The notes under the pieces were generated by a model that was not told the DNA's origin, ran no database searches, and saw only the letters and a list, made by a program, of their open reading frames with translations. The position numbers and the translations under genes are program-made. Shown here piece after piece: positions 1-8,107 of a stretch of DNA of 64,000 nt (positions are counted from its first letter, which is position 1; every line of letters begins with the position of its first letter). The DNA is from UBA10649 sp963700255 (GTDB lineage: Bacteria; Actinomycetota; Actinomycetes; S36-B12), in assembly GCA_963700255.1 (NCBI GenBank), contig CAVOWW010000024.1, positions 270,048 through 334,047 of the forward strand. Reading direction: 5' to 3'.

Positions 1-47
1 CTCGCCAGGACCGTCACGAAGATCCTGCGTCCCCGCGTTCCCGTCAC
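1..47 (-). CDS. 5' end of an unidentified gene running off the left edge
   Basis: Only about 15 codons are visible. On the minus strand a perfect AGGAGG (58 to 53) lies 5 nt before a GTG at 47-45, and the frame then reads MTGTRGRRIFVTVLA with no stop to the window edge. The short basic stretch followed by hydrophobic residues would suit a membrane or exported protein. It would be divergent from trpD. No family can be recognised. The alternative is that this end holds the 3' end of a plus-strand gene, since the plus frame ending in TGA at 58-60 is also open. Confidence 0.35.
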   Translation of the reverse strand, partial: MTGTRGRRIFVTVLA

Positions 48-68
48 GTCGTCCTCCTGACTCCTACT

Positions 69-1196
69 GTGGCCGATCCCCAGCCGGGCGCCACCGGCAC
101 CTGGCCCGCCGTCCTGACCCGCCTGCTCGACCGGCACGACCTGTCGCCGGCCGAGGCCGCCTGGGCGATGGAGCAGGTCCTCAGCGGCTCGGCGACGTCC
201 GCCCAGCTGGCCGCGTTCGTGGTCTCGCTGCGGGCCAAGGGGGAGTCAGCCGCCGAGGTCGATGCGCTGGTGGGCGTCATGCTCGAGCACGCCCGGCTGC
301 TCGACTTCGGCCCCGATGGCGCTCCGGTAGCCCTCGACGTCGTCGGCACGGGTGGCGATGGCGCCCACACCGTCAACATCTCGACCATGTCGGCGCTCGT
401 GTGCGCGGCGGCGGGAGCACCCGTCATCAAGCACGGCAACCGGGCAGCCTCGTCCGCCACGGGGACCGCCGACGTGCTGGAGCACCTCGGCGTCGCGATC
501 GACCTCGGTCCCGAGGGGGTCGTCGCGTGCGTCCAGCGGGTCGGCATCGGCTTCTGCTTCGCCCAGACGCACCATCCGGCCATGCGGCATGCGGGCCCCA
601 CGCGTCGCGAGCTGGGCGTGCCCACGGTGTTCAACATCCTCGGACCCCTGACCAACCCGGGCGGGGCACCGTCCGCCCTCATCGGCTGCGCCAACGCCAC
701 GTTGGCGCCGGTGATGGCCGACGTCCTCCACCGCCGCGGGGTGCGCGCCCTGGTCGTCCGCGGCGAGGACGGGCTGGACGAGATCTCGACCGCCGCCCCG
801 ACGCGGGTGTGGGACGCCACCACCGGGCCAGTCGCTCCTGGCATCCTCGATGCGGCCGACCTCGGCGTCGGGCGCACCGATCCCGAGCTGCTCCGTGGTG
901 GGGACAGCGCCCGCAACGCGGAGCTGCTGCTCGCGGCACTGGGAGCCGGGACGCCGACCGGGCCGGACGCCGATCGGGTCGCGGCCATCCGGGATGCGGT
1001 GGCGGTGAACGCCTCGGCGGCCATGGTCGCCCATGCCGCGGCCGTGACGGCCGCCTCGGGGCTGGCACCCGACGGACGCGACCTGACGACTCGGGTCGGG
1101 GCGCAGCTGCCGCTCATTCGCGGGGTCATGGCGGCCGGAGCCGCGCTCGACGTGCTGACCGGATGGGTCGCCGTGAGCCGGGAGCTGCGGGGCTGA
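69..1196 (+). CDS. trpD: Anthranilate phosphoribosyltransferase
   Basis: Second step of tryptophan synthesis in the cytoplasm: transfers the phosphoribosyl group of PRPP to anthranilate. The 375-residue protein has the small helical N-terminal domain (about residues 10-75) and the phosphoribosyltransferase domain with the PRPP-binding glycine loop GTGGDGAHT at 93-101, KHGNRAASS near 121 and the NILGPLTNP segment near 195. Length is slightly above the usual 340-350 because of an N-terminal extension. The GTG start is the first in frame; no good ribosome site is visible. It stands alone, away from other trp genes, as in many actinobacteria, and converges on the nuclease gene 3 nt downstream. 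Confidence 0.95.
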   Translation: MADPQPGATGTWPAVLTRLLDRHDLSPAEAAWAMEQVLSGSATSAQLAAFVVSLRAKGESAAEVDALVGVMLEHARLLDFGPDGAPVALDVVGTGGDGAHTVNISTMSALVCAAAGAPVIKHGNRAASSATGTADVLEHLGVAIDLGPEGVVACVQRVGIGFCFAQTHHPAMRHAGPTRRELGVPTVFNILGPLTNPGGAPSALIGCANATLAPVMADVLHRRGVRALVVRGEDGLDEISTAAPTRVWDATTGPVAPGILDAADLGVGRTDPELLRGGDSARNAELLLAALGAGTPTGPDADRVAAIRDAVAVNASAAMVAHAAAVTAASGLAPDGRDLTTRVGAQLPLIRGVMAAGAALDVLTGWVAVSRELRG

Positions 1197-1199
1197 TGC

Positions 1200-3014
1200 T
1201 CAGGCGCTGACCATGCGGGTCACCGCGACGGCGTCGACCGGCCCGCGCGGCCGGCTCGCGGCGGCAACCGTCGTGTGGTCGTGGGTGCCGTGCCATGCCT
1301 CGTGCGTGGACCGGCGCACCTCGCCCAGCAGCTGGACGAGGTCGCCACCGCAGAGGCGCGGCAGGGCGAGACCGGTCGACGAGCGCACGAGCCGCACCCC
1401 CTCGGTGTCCAGCCACGCCAGCAGCTCCTGCGCCTCCTCGGTGAGGCCGGCGGGGGCCGGTGCCGTGGCCGGATCCACGTGCTCCCCGCTGGCGATCAGC
1501 GCATCGACCGCTGGCCGCGGGTCGACGCCCGGTGCCGCATGGGCCGCCCCCGCCAGCCGTCCGAACCGCATCAGGTGGATGTCCCAGCCGTGATCGGCGG
1601 TCGGCCGGGCGGCCACGAGCTCGGGCTCGGCGGCCAGCATGGACAGGCGGTGCGTGCGCAGGCTCGCGCTGCTGAGCTGCGCCAGCCGCTCGCGCCACAG
1701 GGCCGCCTCCTCGTAACGCTCCTCGTCCGCAAGCCGGGCCATGCGCTCGACGACCACGGTGACGGCCGTGCTGAGGTCGCCGGAGAGGGCGTCGCGCAGT
1801 CGGTCGACAGCGTCGTCGTAGGCCTCGCGGTCGCCGGCCGAGGAGCACGGGGCCAGGCATCGTCCGAGCTCGGCGAGGGCGCACCCCGGGGAGAGCTGTC
1901 GGGGTCGTCGGGCGATACGGCTCGTGCAGGTGCGGACCGGGTGCGCCAGCAGCAGGGCCTCGGCGGCCGCCTCGGCGGCGTGCCGTGAGCCGAACGGCCC
2001 GAGGTAGCGGGCCCCGTCGCCGGTGTCGTCCGCGACGGTGCGGACCTGCGCGAGGCGAGGCGCCGGCTCGACGGTGAGCTTGAGCCAGATCTGGGACTCG
2101 GGGCGGCGCGAGCGCTGGTTGTACCGGGGCTTGTGCGCCGCGATGAGCCTGAGCTCGCGCACGCGAGCCTCGAGCACGGTGGCGCACACGATGGGCGTGA
2201 CCCGCTCGGCGATGCGGACCATCTCGGCCATGCGCCGGCGCTGCTCGGACGCCGTGAAGTAGCTGCGGACCCGGGTGCGGATGCTCCGCGAGGTGCCCAC
2301 GTAGAGAGGCGTGCCCTGGGCGTCCTCGAAGACGTATACGCCGGGGGCGTCCGGCAGGCCGGCGGCGAGATGCCGCTTCGTGCGCTGCGCGGTGCTCACC
2401 CGCGAGCCGAACGCCTGGAGGTCCTCCAGCGTGCTGACGCCGAGATCCCCGGCCCGCTCGATGAGCCCGTGCAGCACGTCGGCGGTGGCGCTGGCATCGT
2501 CGAAAGCGCGGTGGTTGGGCGTGACGGAGGCGCGGAAGTGGGCTGCCAGGGTGCCCAGCTTGCAGTTGCGCACCTCGTCGCGGTGCAGGGCGACCCGGGC
2601 CAGCCGAGCCGTGTCGACCACGGTGCTGCCCGGCCACGGGTAGTCGTGCAGCCCGCATGCGGCCTTGAGGAAGCCGACGTCATAGGGCGCGTTGTGGGCG
2701 ACGAGGACGGCGTCGCCCAGGAACTCGAGGAAGGCGGGGAGCACGGTCGGCAACCGAGGTGCGCCGGCGACGAGGGCATCGGTGATGCCGGTCAGCGAGG
2801 CCACGAAGGCGGGGATGGGGGAGCCCGGATTGACCAGGCTCTGGAACTCGCCGATGCGCTCGCCTCCGCGGACCTTGACGGCGCCGATCTCGGTGATGCC
2901 CGCATCGGCGGGGGCACCACCGGTCGTCTCGAGGTCGACCACCACGAAGGTCACGTCGCGCAGCGGTGTGCCCAGGTCCGCGAAGGACGTCTGGGTGCCG
3001 CGGGCCGGGTGCAT
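1200..3014 (-). CDS. DEDDh exonuclease fused to a GIY-YIG (UvrC-type) nuclease
   Basis: A 604-residue two-nuclease protein. Residues about 20-190 are a DnaQ-like 3'-5' exonuclease with D27 and E29 (motif VVDLETTGG), D112 (HNAPYDVGF) and H168/D172 (HRAFDDAS). Residues about 218-300 form a GIY-YIG domain (GVYVF at 225-229, LYVG near 237) as in UvrC and Cho, followed by a UvrC-like C-terminal part with cysteines near 390. The fusion is known in actinobacteria (Rv2191-like) and probably acts in DNA repair, perhaps nicking and trimming lesions; this role is inferred. The ATG has a TANNNT box 6 nt upstream, suggesting a leaderless mRNA. Confidence 0.9.
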   Translation of the reverse strand: MHPARGTQTSFADLGTPLRDVTFVVVDLETTGGAPADAGITEIGAVKVRGGERIGEFQSLVNPGSPIPAFVASLTGITDALVAGAPRLPTVLPAFLEFLGDAVLVAHNAPYDVGFLKAACGLHDYPWPGSTVVDTARLARVALHRDEVRNCKLGTLAAHFRASVTPNHRAFDDASATADVLHGLIERAGDLGVSTLEDLQAFGSRVSTAQRTKRHLAAGLPDAPGVYVFEDAQGTPLYVGTSRSIRTRVRSYFTASEQRRRMAEMVRIAERVTPIVCATVLEARVRELRLIAAHKPRYNQRSRRPESQIWLKLTVEPAPRLAQVRTVADDTGDGARYLGPFGSRHAAEAAAEALLLAHPVRTCTSRIARRPRQLSPGCALAELGRCLAPCSSAGDREAYDDAVDRLRDALSGDLSTAVTVVVERMARLADEERYEEAALWRERLAQLSSASLRTHRLSMLAAEPELVAARPTADHGWDIHLMRFGRLAGAAHAAPGVDPRPAVDALIASGEHVDPATAPAPAGLTEEAQELLAWLDTEGVRLVRSSTGLALPRLCGGDLVQLLGEVRRSTHEAWHGTHDHTTVAAASRPRGPVDAVAVTRMVSA

Positions 3015-3020
3015 GGCCCG

Positions 3021-3026
3021 AAACTA
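3021..3026 (-). promoter_or_regulatory. -10 box, leaderless start of the DEDDh/GIY-YIG gene
   Basis: TAGTTT on the minus strand, 6 nt before the ATG at 3014. The spacing puts the transcription start at or next to the start codon. Confidence 0.5.
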
Positions 3027-3076
3027 GGCGACCAGCCTGACAGCGGCGGGCAGCGCGCGCCGGCCGGTCGGGTCGG

Positions 3077-3082
3077 TAGGGT
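3077..3082 (+). promoter_or_regulatory. -10 box, leaderless start of the small zinc-ribbon gene
   Basis: TAGGGT, then 7 nt, then GTG at 3090. It supports this GTG as the true start even though the frame is open far upstream. Confidence 0.5.
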
Positions 3083-3089
3083 CGGCGTC

Positions 3090-3368
3090 GTGGCCGACAC
3101 CGCTGTGATCCCCGATGACCGATCCCGCTGGCGCTGCGCGCACTGCGGGAACCTCACCCGCTTCGACGTCACCCGGACGTCGCGGGTGCGCGAGTACTGG
3201 CACCTGTCGATGGGCGGCGAGCCGCAGGTCGAGGAGCGCGAGGTGCTGGCCGACACCGTCGAGTCGGTGATCTGCCGGTGGTGCGGGGCGGCCGACCGGA
3301 TCGAGGTCGTCGCCCGGCCGGAGTTCGGCGGACCGGCCGACGAGGGCCCCGGCGACGGCGGCCCCTGA
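3090..3368 (+). CDS. Small zinc-ribbon protein of unknown function
   Basis: A 92-residue protein with two CxxC knuckles, CAHC at about 17-20 and CRWC at about 64-67, a spacing typical of a zinc ribbon that holds one zinc ion. The C-terminal 20 residues are acidic and glycine-rich and probably disordered. The start is chosen from the TANNNT box 7 nt upstream; the frame runs open far into the antisense of the neighbouring nuclease gene but that part has no coding character. It is divergent from the DEDDh/GIY-YIG gene with 75 bp between the two starts. No specific function can be named. Confidence 0.75.
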   Translation: MADTAVIPDDRSRWRCAHCGNLTRFDVTRTSRVREYWHLSMGGEPQVEEREVLADTVESVICRWCGAADRIEVVARPEFGGPADEGPGDGGP

Positions 3369-3403
3369 CCCCTGCCGCGCGGGGGTGTGTCAGACCGTCC
3401 TTC

Positions 3404-3409
3404 TAGCGT
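3404..3409 (+). promoter_or_regulatory. -10 box, leaderless start of the 80-residue gene
   Basis: TAGCGT, 7 nt, ATG at 3417. Confidence 0.5.
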
Positions 3410-3416
3410 CGGGCAC

Positions 3417-3659
3417 ATGATCATCGACTGTGGCACCTGTGCCGTCGCGGGCCTGGCCTGCGGCGACTGCGTGGTCTCCGTGCTCCTCGGCGCTCCCGAG
3501 GCCCTCGACCGACTGGGCAGCACTCCGACCGGTATGCCCGAATCGACCGTTCTGCCCCTTATGCACGTCGAGGACGAGCATGCTGCCGCCTTGGCGGTCC
3601 TCGCCGGCTCCGGCCTCGTGCCGCCGCTGCGTCTCGTGCCTCGCTCCCAGGCCAGCTAG
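3417..3659 (+). CDS. Small conserved-looking protein with an N-terminal cysteine cluster
   Basis: An 80-residue protein. Its N-terminus carries three cysteines in DCGTCAVAGLACGDC (about residues 4-18), which looks like a metal site or a disulfide/thiol motif; the rest is a short mixed helix segment rich in alanine and leucine, ending LRLVPRSQAS. The start is supported by the TANNNT box 7 nt upstream. Similar short cysteine-containing proteins occur next to the NlpC/P60 gene in related actinobacteria as far as I recall, but the function is unknown. Confidence 0.7.
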   Translation: MIIDCGTCAVAGLACGDCVVSVLLGAPEALDRLGSTPTGMPESTVLPLMHVEDEHAAALAVLAGSGLVPPLRLVPRSQAS

Positions 3660-3838
3660 CCGGTCCACGGCCGGAACCAGCGGTGGTGGGGGCGCGTCCG
3701 ACCCCTGGATCGAGACGATGTTCGGCGTCCGCTTAATGGACGCGAGGGGGCATGCCGTCATCAATCTGTTACCTTGGATTAGTCAGTTAGACGCCCGCGC
3801 CCGCCGCGGGTTTCTCCATAACGAAGGGCGGTCACGGC
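3660..3838 (+). promoter_or_regulatory. Leader and promoter region of the NlpC/P60 gene
   Basis: 179 bp without a gene. Its second half, about 3729-3793, is distinctly A+T-richer than the surroundings (for example TGTTACCTTGGATTAGTCAG), so it probably contains the promoter and a 5' UTR. The GC-rich part 3791-3812 could fold. No riboswitch consensus could be matched by eye. Confidence 0.35.
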
Positions 3839-4942
3839 GTGCGAGTGCCACAACGAGGATGGGCCAGGACTGCGGTCGTGAGCCTCGCCTCTGCAGGCCT
3901 TCTGCTCTCCGGCATCGCCATCCTCCCCAGCGCGAACGCGGCCCCCAGCCGCGACATCGCCCAGGTGCGCGACCAGGTCCGCACCCTCCAGTTCCAGGCT
4001 GAGGCGGCGACCGAGCGCTACAACTCGGCCCGCAACCAGCTCGCTGACGTGCAGGACACCCTGTCCGGCCTCCAGCGCAAGGTGAAGCGCGAGCGCGCGG
4101 AGCTCCAGGAGATCCTGTCCTCCGTCGACGACCTCGCTCGGGCCACGTACACGAGTGGGGGCATCGACACCTCGCTGCAGGTCCTGCTCGCGGAGGACCC
4201 GACCGAGTTCCTCGCCCAGGCCGCGGCACTCGACCAGGTGGCCCAGTCGCAGGCGTCCTCCCTCCGTCGCACCCAGACCGCCCGGCTCCGGCTTGCCCAG
4301 AGCGAGGCCGCGGTCCAGGACAAGGAATCCATCGCCCAGCAGTACCGCGACGAGATGTCGGACGCCAAGGGCGAGGCCGACCAGCAGCTCGGCGAGGCGC
4401 AGAGCATCCTCGCGAACCTCGAGGAGGAGGAGCGCCAGCGACTGGCGGCCCTCGCCGAGGAGGAGCGACGGCAGTCGCAGGCAGCAGCCTCAGCGGCCAC
4501 CGCAGCCCTCAACTCGGCCGGCTCGAGCAGTTCCGGCAGCGGGCCCTCTAGCGCAGGCGGCGGCTACACCGGCGGCGGCCGTGCTGCGGCAGCCGTGTCC
4601 TACGCCCTCGCCCAGGTGGGCAACCGCTACGTCGCGGCCGCGGCCGGCCCGGATGCCTTCGACTGCTCCGGCCTCACGATGACCGCGTGGCGTCAGTCGG
4701 GAGTCTCCCTCCCGCACTACAGCTACTCCCAGTACAGCTCGACGCGGCGGATCCCGGTCAGCGAGGCACAGCCCGGCGACCTGGTGTTCTACTTCGGCGG
4801 CGGCGCTCACCACGTCGGGCTCTACATCGGCGGCGGCCGGATGGTGCACGCGGCCAACCCCGGTGACGGCGTCCGCGTCGACGACATCATGGGCCCCTGG
4901 TACGGCGAGCGGTTCAGCGGCATCGGCCGCGTCGTCGGCTAG
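3839..4942 (+). CDS. Secreted NlpC/P60 peptidoglycan hydrolase with coiled-coil N-terminus
   Basis: A 367-residue exported cell-wall endopeptidase (C40 family) that cuts stem peptides of peptidoglycan. A signal peptide covers residues 1-35 (hydrophobic core about 11-30, ANAA cleavage site). Residues 36-215 are heptad-rich coiled coil, as in RipA-type hydrolases where it restrains the enzyme. A Ser/Gly linker (226-247) leads to the catalytic domain with C276 (DCSGL), H325 (AHHVGLYIG) and H337 (VHAANPGD). It resembles Rv2190c in type and position. The start is a GTG with GAAGGGCGG about 10 nt upstream. A strong hairpin follows the gene. Confidence 0.92.
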   Translation: MRVPQRGWARTAVVSLASAGLLLSGIAILPSANAAPSRDIAQVRDQVRTLQFQAEAATERYNSARNQLADVQDTLSGLQRKVKRERAELQEILSSVDDLARATYTSGGIDTSLQVLLAEDPTEFLAQAAALDQVAQSQASSLRRTQTARLRLAQSEAAVQDKESIAQQYRDEMSDAKGEADQQLGEAQSILANLEEEERQRLAALAEEERRQSQAAASAATAALNSAGSSSSGSGPSSAGGGYTGGGRAAAAVSYALAQVGNRYVAAAAGPDAFDCSGLTMTAWRQSGVSLPHYSYSQYSSTRRIPVSEAQPGDLVFYFGGGAHHVGLYIGGGRMVHAANPGDGVRVDDIMGPWYGERFSGIGRVVG

Positions 4943-4963
4943 TCAGGCAGCCCACCCCAGTCA

Positions 4964-5009
4964 GCAGAGTGTGGCCCTCGGCATTGAGCCGGGGGCCACA
5001 GTTCTCTGC
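4964..5009 (+). terminator. Hairpin terminator after the NlpC/P60 gene
   Basis: Stem TGTGGCCCTCGGC (4970-4982) pairs with 4988-5000 around the loop ATTGA, with one U-G pair that only exists in the plus-strand transcript. An outer GCAGAG/CTCTGC pair (4964-4969 with 5004-5009) extends it across a 3-nt bulge. It lies between two convergent genes. Confidence 0.75.
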
Positions 5010-5023
5010 GTGTCACGCCTCGA

Positions 5024-5719
5024 TCAGCGAACGCCTAGTCCGCTCACGAGGCCGGAACCTCCTTCGGCATTGGCTGCTGTGGCGGCGGCTTGGTCAGCCA
5101 GGCGCATGGCCTGCGGGAGGCTGATGCCGGCGTATTCGGCCGGGACGGTCGTGGTGGCGGCGGCTTGGTCAGCCAGGCGCATGGCCTGCGGGAGGCTGAT
5201 GCCGGCGTATTCGGCCGGGACGGTCGTGGTGGCGGCGGCTTGGTCAGCCAGGCGCATGGCCTGCGGGAGGCTGATGCCGGCGTATTCGGCCGGGACGGTC
5301 GTGGTGGCGGCGGCTTGGTCAGCCAGGCGCATGGCCTGCGGGAGGCTGATGCCGGCGTATTCGGCCGGGACGGTCGTGGTGGCGGCGGCTTGGTCAGCCA
5401 GGCGCATGGCCTGCGGGAGGCTGACGCCGGCGTATTCGGCCGGGACCGCCGGGACTGGCGTCGTGACGGTGTCGAGCGTCTGGGCGTACTGGAACACGCC
5501 CATGGCTGCGAGCACCAGCGCGGCAGCGGTCAGCGCGATCGCTGCGTACCTCCGGCCGTGATGCTTCTCGTGGTGCACAGGAGAAGCCGGAGCCGGCGGT
5601 GTCGACAGTCCTACAGATGGGGCGCCCATCGGCATCGCAAACAGCGCGAGTCCTGACGATGCGGGGGAACCCGGTGCGCGGACGGAACTGAGACCGCCCG
5701 TGGGAGTGATGGTTGTCAT
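5024..5719 (-). CDS. Single-pass membrane protein with five tandem 25-residue repeats
   Basis: A 231-residue protein of unknown function. Residues 1-60 are Pro/Ser/Gly/Ala-rich and probably cytoplasmic, with a His/Lys patch (HHEKHHGRR) before one membrane helix (AAIALTAAALVLAAMGVF). The outside part is built of five 25-residue repeats with the core VPAEYAGISLPQAMRLADQ followed by Ala and Thr; the most N-terminal copy has Val for Ile. The helical half of the unit is amphipathic. The ATG at 5719 has AAGGAGG 9 nt upstream, so the longer open frame is not used. Copies 1-4 are identical in DNA, which implies very recent expansion. It may be a surface or adaptor protein; no family was recognised. 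Confidence 0.7.
   Translation of the reverse strand: MTTITPTGGLSSVRAPGSPASSGLALFAMPMGAPSVGLSTPPAPASPVHHEKHHGRRYAAIALTAAALVLAAMGVFQYAQTLDTVTTPVPAVPAEYAGVSLPQAMRLADQAAATTTVPAEYAGISLPQAMRLADQAAATTTVPAEYAGISLPQAMRLADQAAATTTVPAEYAGISLPQAMRLADQAAATTTVPAEYAGISLPQAMRLADQAAATAANAEGGSGLVSGLGVR
5082..5456. repeat. 75-bp tandem repeat, five units, four of them identical
   Basis: Units at 5082-5156, 5157-5231, 5232-5306, 5307-5381 and 5382-5456. The first four are identical base for base; the fifth differs by one base in the body (ctgaTg to ctgaCg) and in its last 10 bases. The period is a multiple of three, so copy-number change keeps the reading frame of the membrane protein. Confidence 0.95.
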
Positions 5720-5785
5720 CTTCAGACACCTCCTTCCCTTCGATTCAATTGTCCCACTTCGGCGTGCGTACGGGGACTGCCGTGA

Positions 5786-5821
5786 ACGACGATGGGCCGC
5801 CCGAAGGCGGCCCATCGTCGT
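5786..5821 (-). terminator. 16-bp hairpin terminator of fadD with a UUCG loop
   Basis: Perfect inverted repeat 5786-5801 / 5806-5821 around a 4-nt loop that reads TTCG on the minus strand, 10 nt past the fadD stop codon. No long T-run follows, as is usual in high-G+C actinobacteria. Confidence 0.8.
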
Positions 5822-5830
5822 CGTGCGCGG

Positions 5831-7624
5831 TCAGGAGTAGAGCGCCTCGACCTCGGTCGCGAACTCCTGCATGACGACCGCGCGCTTGAGCTTGAGCGAC
5901 GGGGTGATCTGCCCGCCCTCCTCGGTCCAGTCGACGGGCAGGATGGCGAACTTCTTGATCGCCTCGGCGTGCGACACGGCCTTGTTCGCGTCGTCGACCG
6001 CGCCCTGGATCGCCGCGACGAGGTCCGGATCCTGGGTCAGGTCGGCCACCCCTGCCGCGCCCTTGTTGTTCTGCTTGGCCCACGCGGGGAAGGCCTCGGG
6101 ATCGATGGTGATCAGGGCGCCGATGAACGGCTTGTTGTCACCGACGACCATGCACTGGCTCACCAGCCAGTTGGCGCGCAGCCGGTCCTCGAGCACTGCG
6201 GGGGCGACGTTCTTGCCGGCCGCGGTGATGATGAGCTCCTTCTTGCGTCCGGTGATCTTGACGAAGCCCTCGTCGTCGATCTCCCCGATGTCGCCGGAGT
6301 GGAACCAGCCGTCGGGCTCGATGGCCTCGGCCGTGGCGGTCGGGTTGTTCCAGTAGCCCGTGAAGATCTGGTCCCCTCCGAGCAACAGCTCGCCATCAGC
6401 AGCGACCTTCACCCGGGCGCCGGGGAGCGGCTGCCCGACCGAGCCGATGCGGATCGCGCTCGGGCGGTTGACCGTGGTCGCGGCCGCTGTCTCGGTGAGG
6501 CCGTAGCCCTCGAGGATCGTCACGTTGATGCCGCGGAAGAAATGCCCGAGGCGGGCGCCCAGCGGGCCACCGCCGGAGACCGCCCAGCGCATGTTGCCAC
6601 CCATGGCATGGCGGAGCTTGCTGTAGACGAGCTTGTCGAAGAGCGCGTGCTTGAGCTTGAGCACGAGTCCGGCACCGCCGGAGTCCAGGGCCTCGCTGTA
6701 GTCGATGGCCGTCTGCGCGGCCGTGTCGAAGATCTTGCCCTTGCCGTCGGCAACGGCCTTCTGCTGGGAGGCGTTGTAGATCTTCTCGAAGACGCGAGGC
6801 ACGGCCAGCAGGAAGGTGGGTTGGAAGGACGCCAGGCCGGGGAGCAGATCCTTGATGTCAGCCGAGTGCCCGAGTCGGACGCCGGCGCGGATGCAGCCGA
6901 GCTGGATCGCACGGCCGAACACATGGGCGACGGGCAGGAACAGCAGCGTCGACGACCCGGGAGCGAGGAAGACGTCCGGCAGCCCCCACACGACGTTGTC
7001 GACCTCGAACATGAAGTTCCGGTGGGTGAGCGTGCAGCCCTTGGGGCGACCCGTCGTGCCCGACGTGTAGATGATCGTGGCCACCGAGTCGGGGGTCAGC
7101 GTCTGGCGCCGTTCCTCGAGGGTCTCGTCGGAGACGCTGCGCCCCTCCTCCTTCAGCTGGTCGATGATGCCGTCCTCGAAGACCCACACCCGGGTGACGC
7201 CGGGGATGTCGACGGAGACCTCGTCGAACGTCTTCTTGTTCTTCTCGCTCTCCAGGAAGACCGCGACGGAACCGGAGTCGCTGAGCATCCACTGGATCTG
7301 CTCGGCCGAGGAGGTCTCGTACACGGGCACGCTCACGGCGCCGGCGTACCAGATGGCGTAGTCGACGAGGGTCCACTCGTACCGGGTGCGGCTCATGACA
7401 CCGATGCGCTCGCCGGGTTCGACGGCGTTGGCGACGATGCCCTTCGCGACGGCCTTGACCTCGTCCAGGAACTCCTGGGCGGTCACGTCCACCCACGCGG
7501 ACCCGCGGGGCACCGACAGGGCCACGTGGGCAGGGGTCTTGGCGGCGTTTTCGATGATGTGGTCCACGAGGCTGCCGGACGTGGGAGTCGCGACAACGGC
7601 GGGCACGGAGAATTCTGTTCGCAT
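5831..7624 (-). CDS. fadD: Long-chain fatty acid-CoA ligase (FadD15-like)
   Basis: A 597-residue AMP-forming acyl-CoA synthetase that activates long-chain fatty acids with ATP and CoA, probably at the inner face of the membrane. Visible motifs are the ATP loop YTSGTTGRPKG (about residue 190), GYGLTETAA (about 345), the SGDIGE motif and GRKKELIITAAGKNVAP (about 440-455), which carries the hinge and C-terminal lysine region. Length matches FadD15. The ATG at 7624 is chosen over longer options because TACGGT lies 6 nt upstream. In M. tuberculosis fadD15 sits at the same place relative to SRPBCC genes. Confidence 0.93.
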   Translation of the reverse strand: MRTEFSVPAVVATPTSGSLVDHIIENAAKTPAHVALSVPRGSAWVDVTAQEFLDEVKAVAKGIVANAVEPGERIGVMSRTRYEWTLVDYAIWYAGAVSVPVYETSSAEQIQWMLSDSGSVAVFLESEKNKKTFDEVSVDIPGVTRVWVFEDGIIDQLKEEGRSVSDETLEERRQTLTPDSVATIIYTSGTTGRPKGCTLTHRNFMFEVDNVVWGLPDVFLAPGSSTLLFLPVAHVFGRAIQLGCIRAGVRLGHSADIKDLLPGLASFQPTFLLAVPRVFEKIYNASQQKAVADGKGKIFDTAAQTAIDYSEALDSGGAGLVLKLKHALFDKLVYSKLRHAMGGNMRWAVSGGGPLGARLGHFFRGINVTILEGYGLTETAAATTVNRPSAIRIGSVGQPLPGARVKVAADGELLLGGDQIFTGYWNNPTATAEAIEPDGWFHSGDIGEIDDEGFVKITGRKKELIITAAGKNVAPAVLEDRLRANWLVSQCMVVGDNKPFIGALITIDPEAFPAWAKQNNKGAAGVADLTQDPDLVAAIQGAVDDANKAVSHAEAIKKFAILPVDWTEEGGQITPSLKLKRAVVMQEFATEVEALYS

Positions 7625-7630
7625 GTTTTC

Positions 7631-7636
7631 ACCGTA
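7631..7636 (-). promoter_or_regulatory. -10 box, leaderless start of fadD
   Basis: TACGGT on the minus strand, 6 nt before ATG 7624. Confidence 0.5.
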
Positions 7637-7709
7637 GGACACAACGCGGTCCTTGGCGACCCGTTCGGCCGGGTCCGCGAACGATGGCCCGCCATGGCAT
7701 TCTGGCCGG

Positions 7710-8102
7710 GTGCCCAGCGTGGAGGTCGTCGACGAGACCGTCATCGTGGTGCGTCGGGAGGCGCTGGCGGCCGTGGTCGCGGACAGCACCCGATGGGTGG
7801 CCTGGTGGCCGGACCTCGAGGCGACGGTTGTCGTCGACCGTGGCGTCTCTGGGCTGCAGTGGTCGGTGACCGGCGGCCTGGTGGGCAGCGCCGACGTGGT
7901 CCTGACGCCGGTCGGCTCCGGTGTCCTCATGCGGTACGTCCTGGCGGCGGATCCCACCGCTCCCGGCTCCCGGACCCAGGCGCGCCAGCTGCCTGACTCC
8001 CCGCACGGTCGTCGCGAGCTCGCCGGCCTGCGGCGCCGGCATGCCCTGGCGTGGAAGGCGACCGTGTGGGCGCTCAAGGACGAGCTCGAGTCCGAGGCCT
8101 AG
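7710..8102 (+). CDS. SRPBCC-like protein (Rv2186c position)
   Basis: A 130-residue protein with an N-terminal beta strand (VEVVDETVIVV) and the TRWVAWWPDLE helix seen in polyketide cyclase/START-like (SRPBCC) folds, which bind hydrophobic ligands. The C-terminal half has the conserved long helix RRRHALAWKATVWALKDEL. The GTG at 7710 is taken as start because CATTCT lies 6 nt upstream and the 19 upstream codons lack domain character. It overlaps in operon fashion with the phosphoesterase 5 nt downstream and is divergent from fadD. Function is unknown; lipid binding is a family-based guess. Confidence 0.75.
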   Translation: MPSVEVVDETVIVVRREALAAVVADSTRWVAWWPDLEATVVVDRGVSGLQWSVTGGLVGSADVVLTPVGSGVLMRYVLAADPTAPGSRTQARQLPDSPHGRRELAGLRRRHALAWKATVWALKDELESEA

Positions 8103-8107
8103 GCCCC

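Noticed and set aside
2133..3368. Long plus-strand frame ending in the zinc-ribbon protein
   Set aside because: Its first 320 codons are antisense to the DEDDh/GIY-YIG gene; the leaderless-type box supports the GTG at 3090.
3660..3838. c-di-AMP (ydaO-type) riboswitch before the NlpC/P60 gene
   Set aside because: Such riboswitches precede some cell-wall hydrolases, but the conserved core could not be matched by eye.
5082..5456. Repeat array considered as CRISPR
   Set aside because: Units are contiguous without unique spacers, 75 bp long, in frame and part of a coding sequence with a ribosome site.
5792..7996. Long plus-strand open frame over fadD
   Set aside because: Antisense shadow of the acyl-CoA ligase; low-complexity Arg/Asp/Gly text and no motif.
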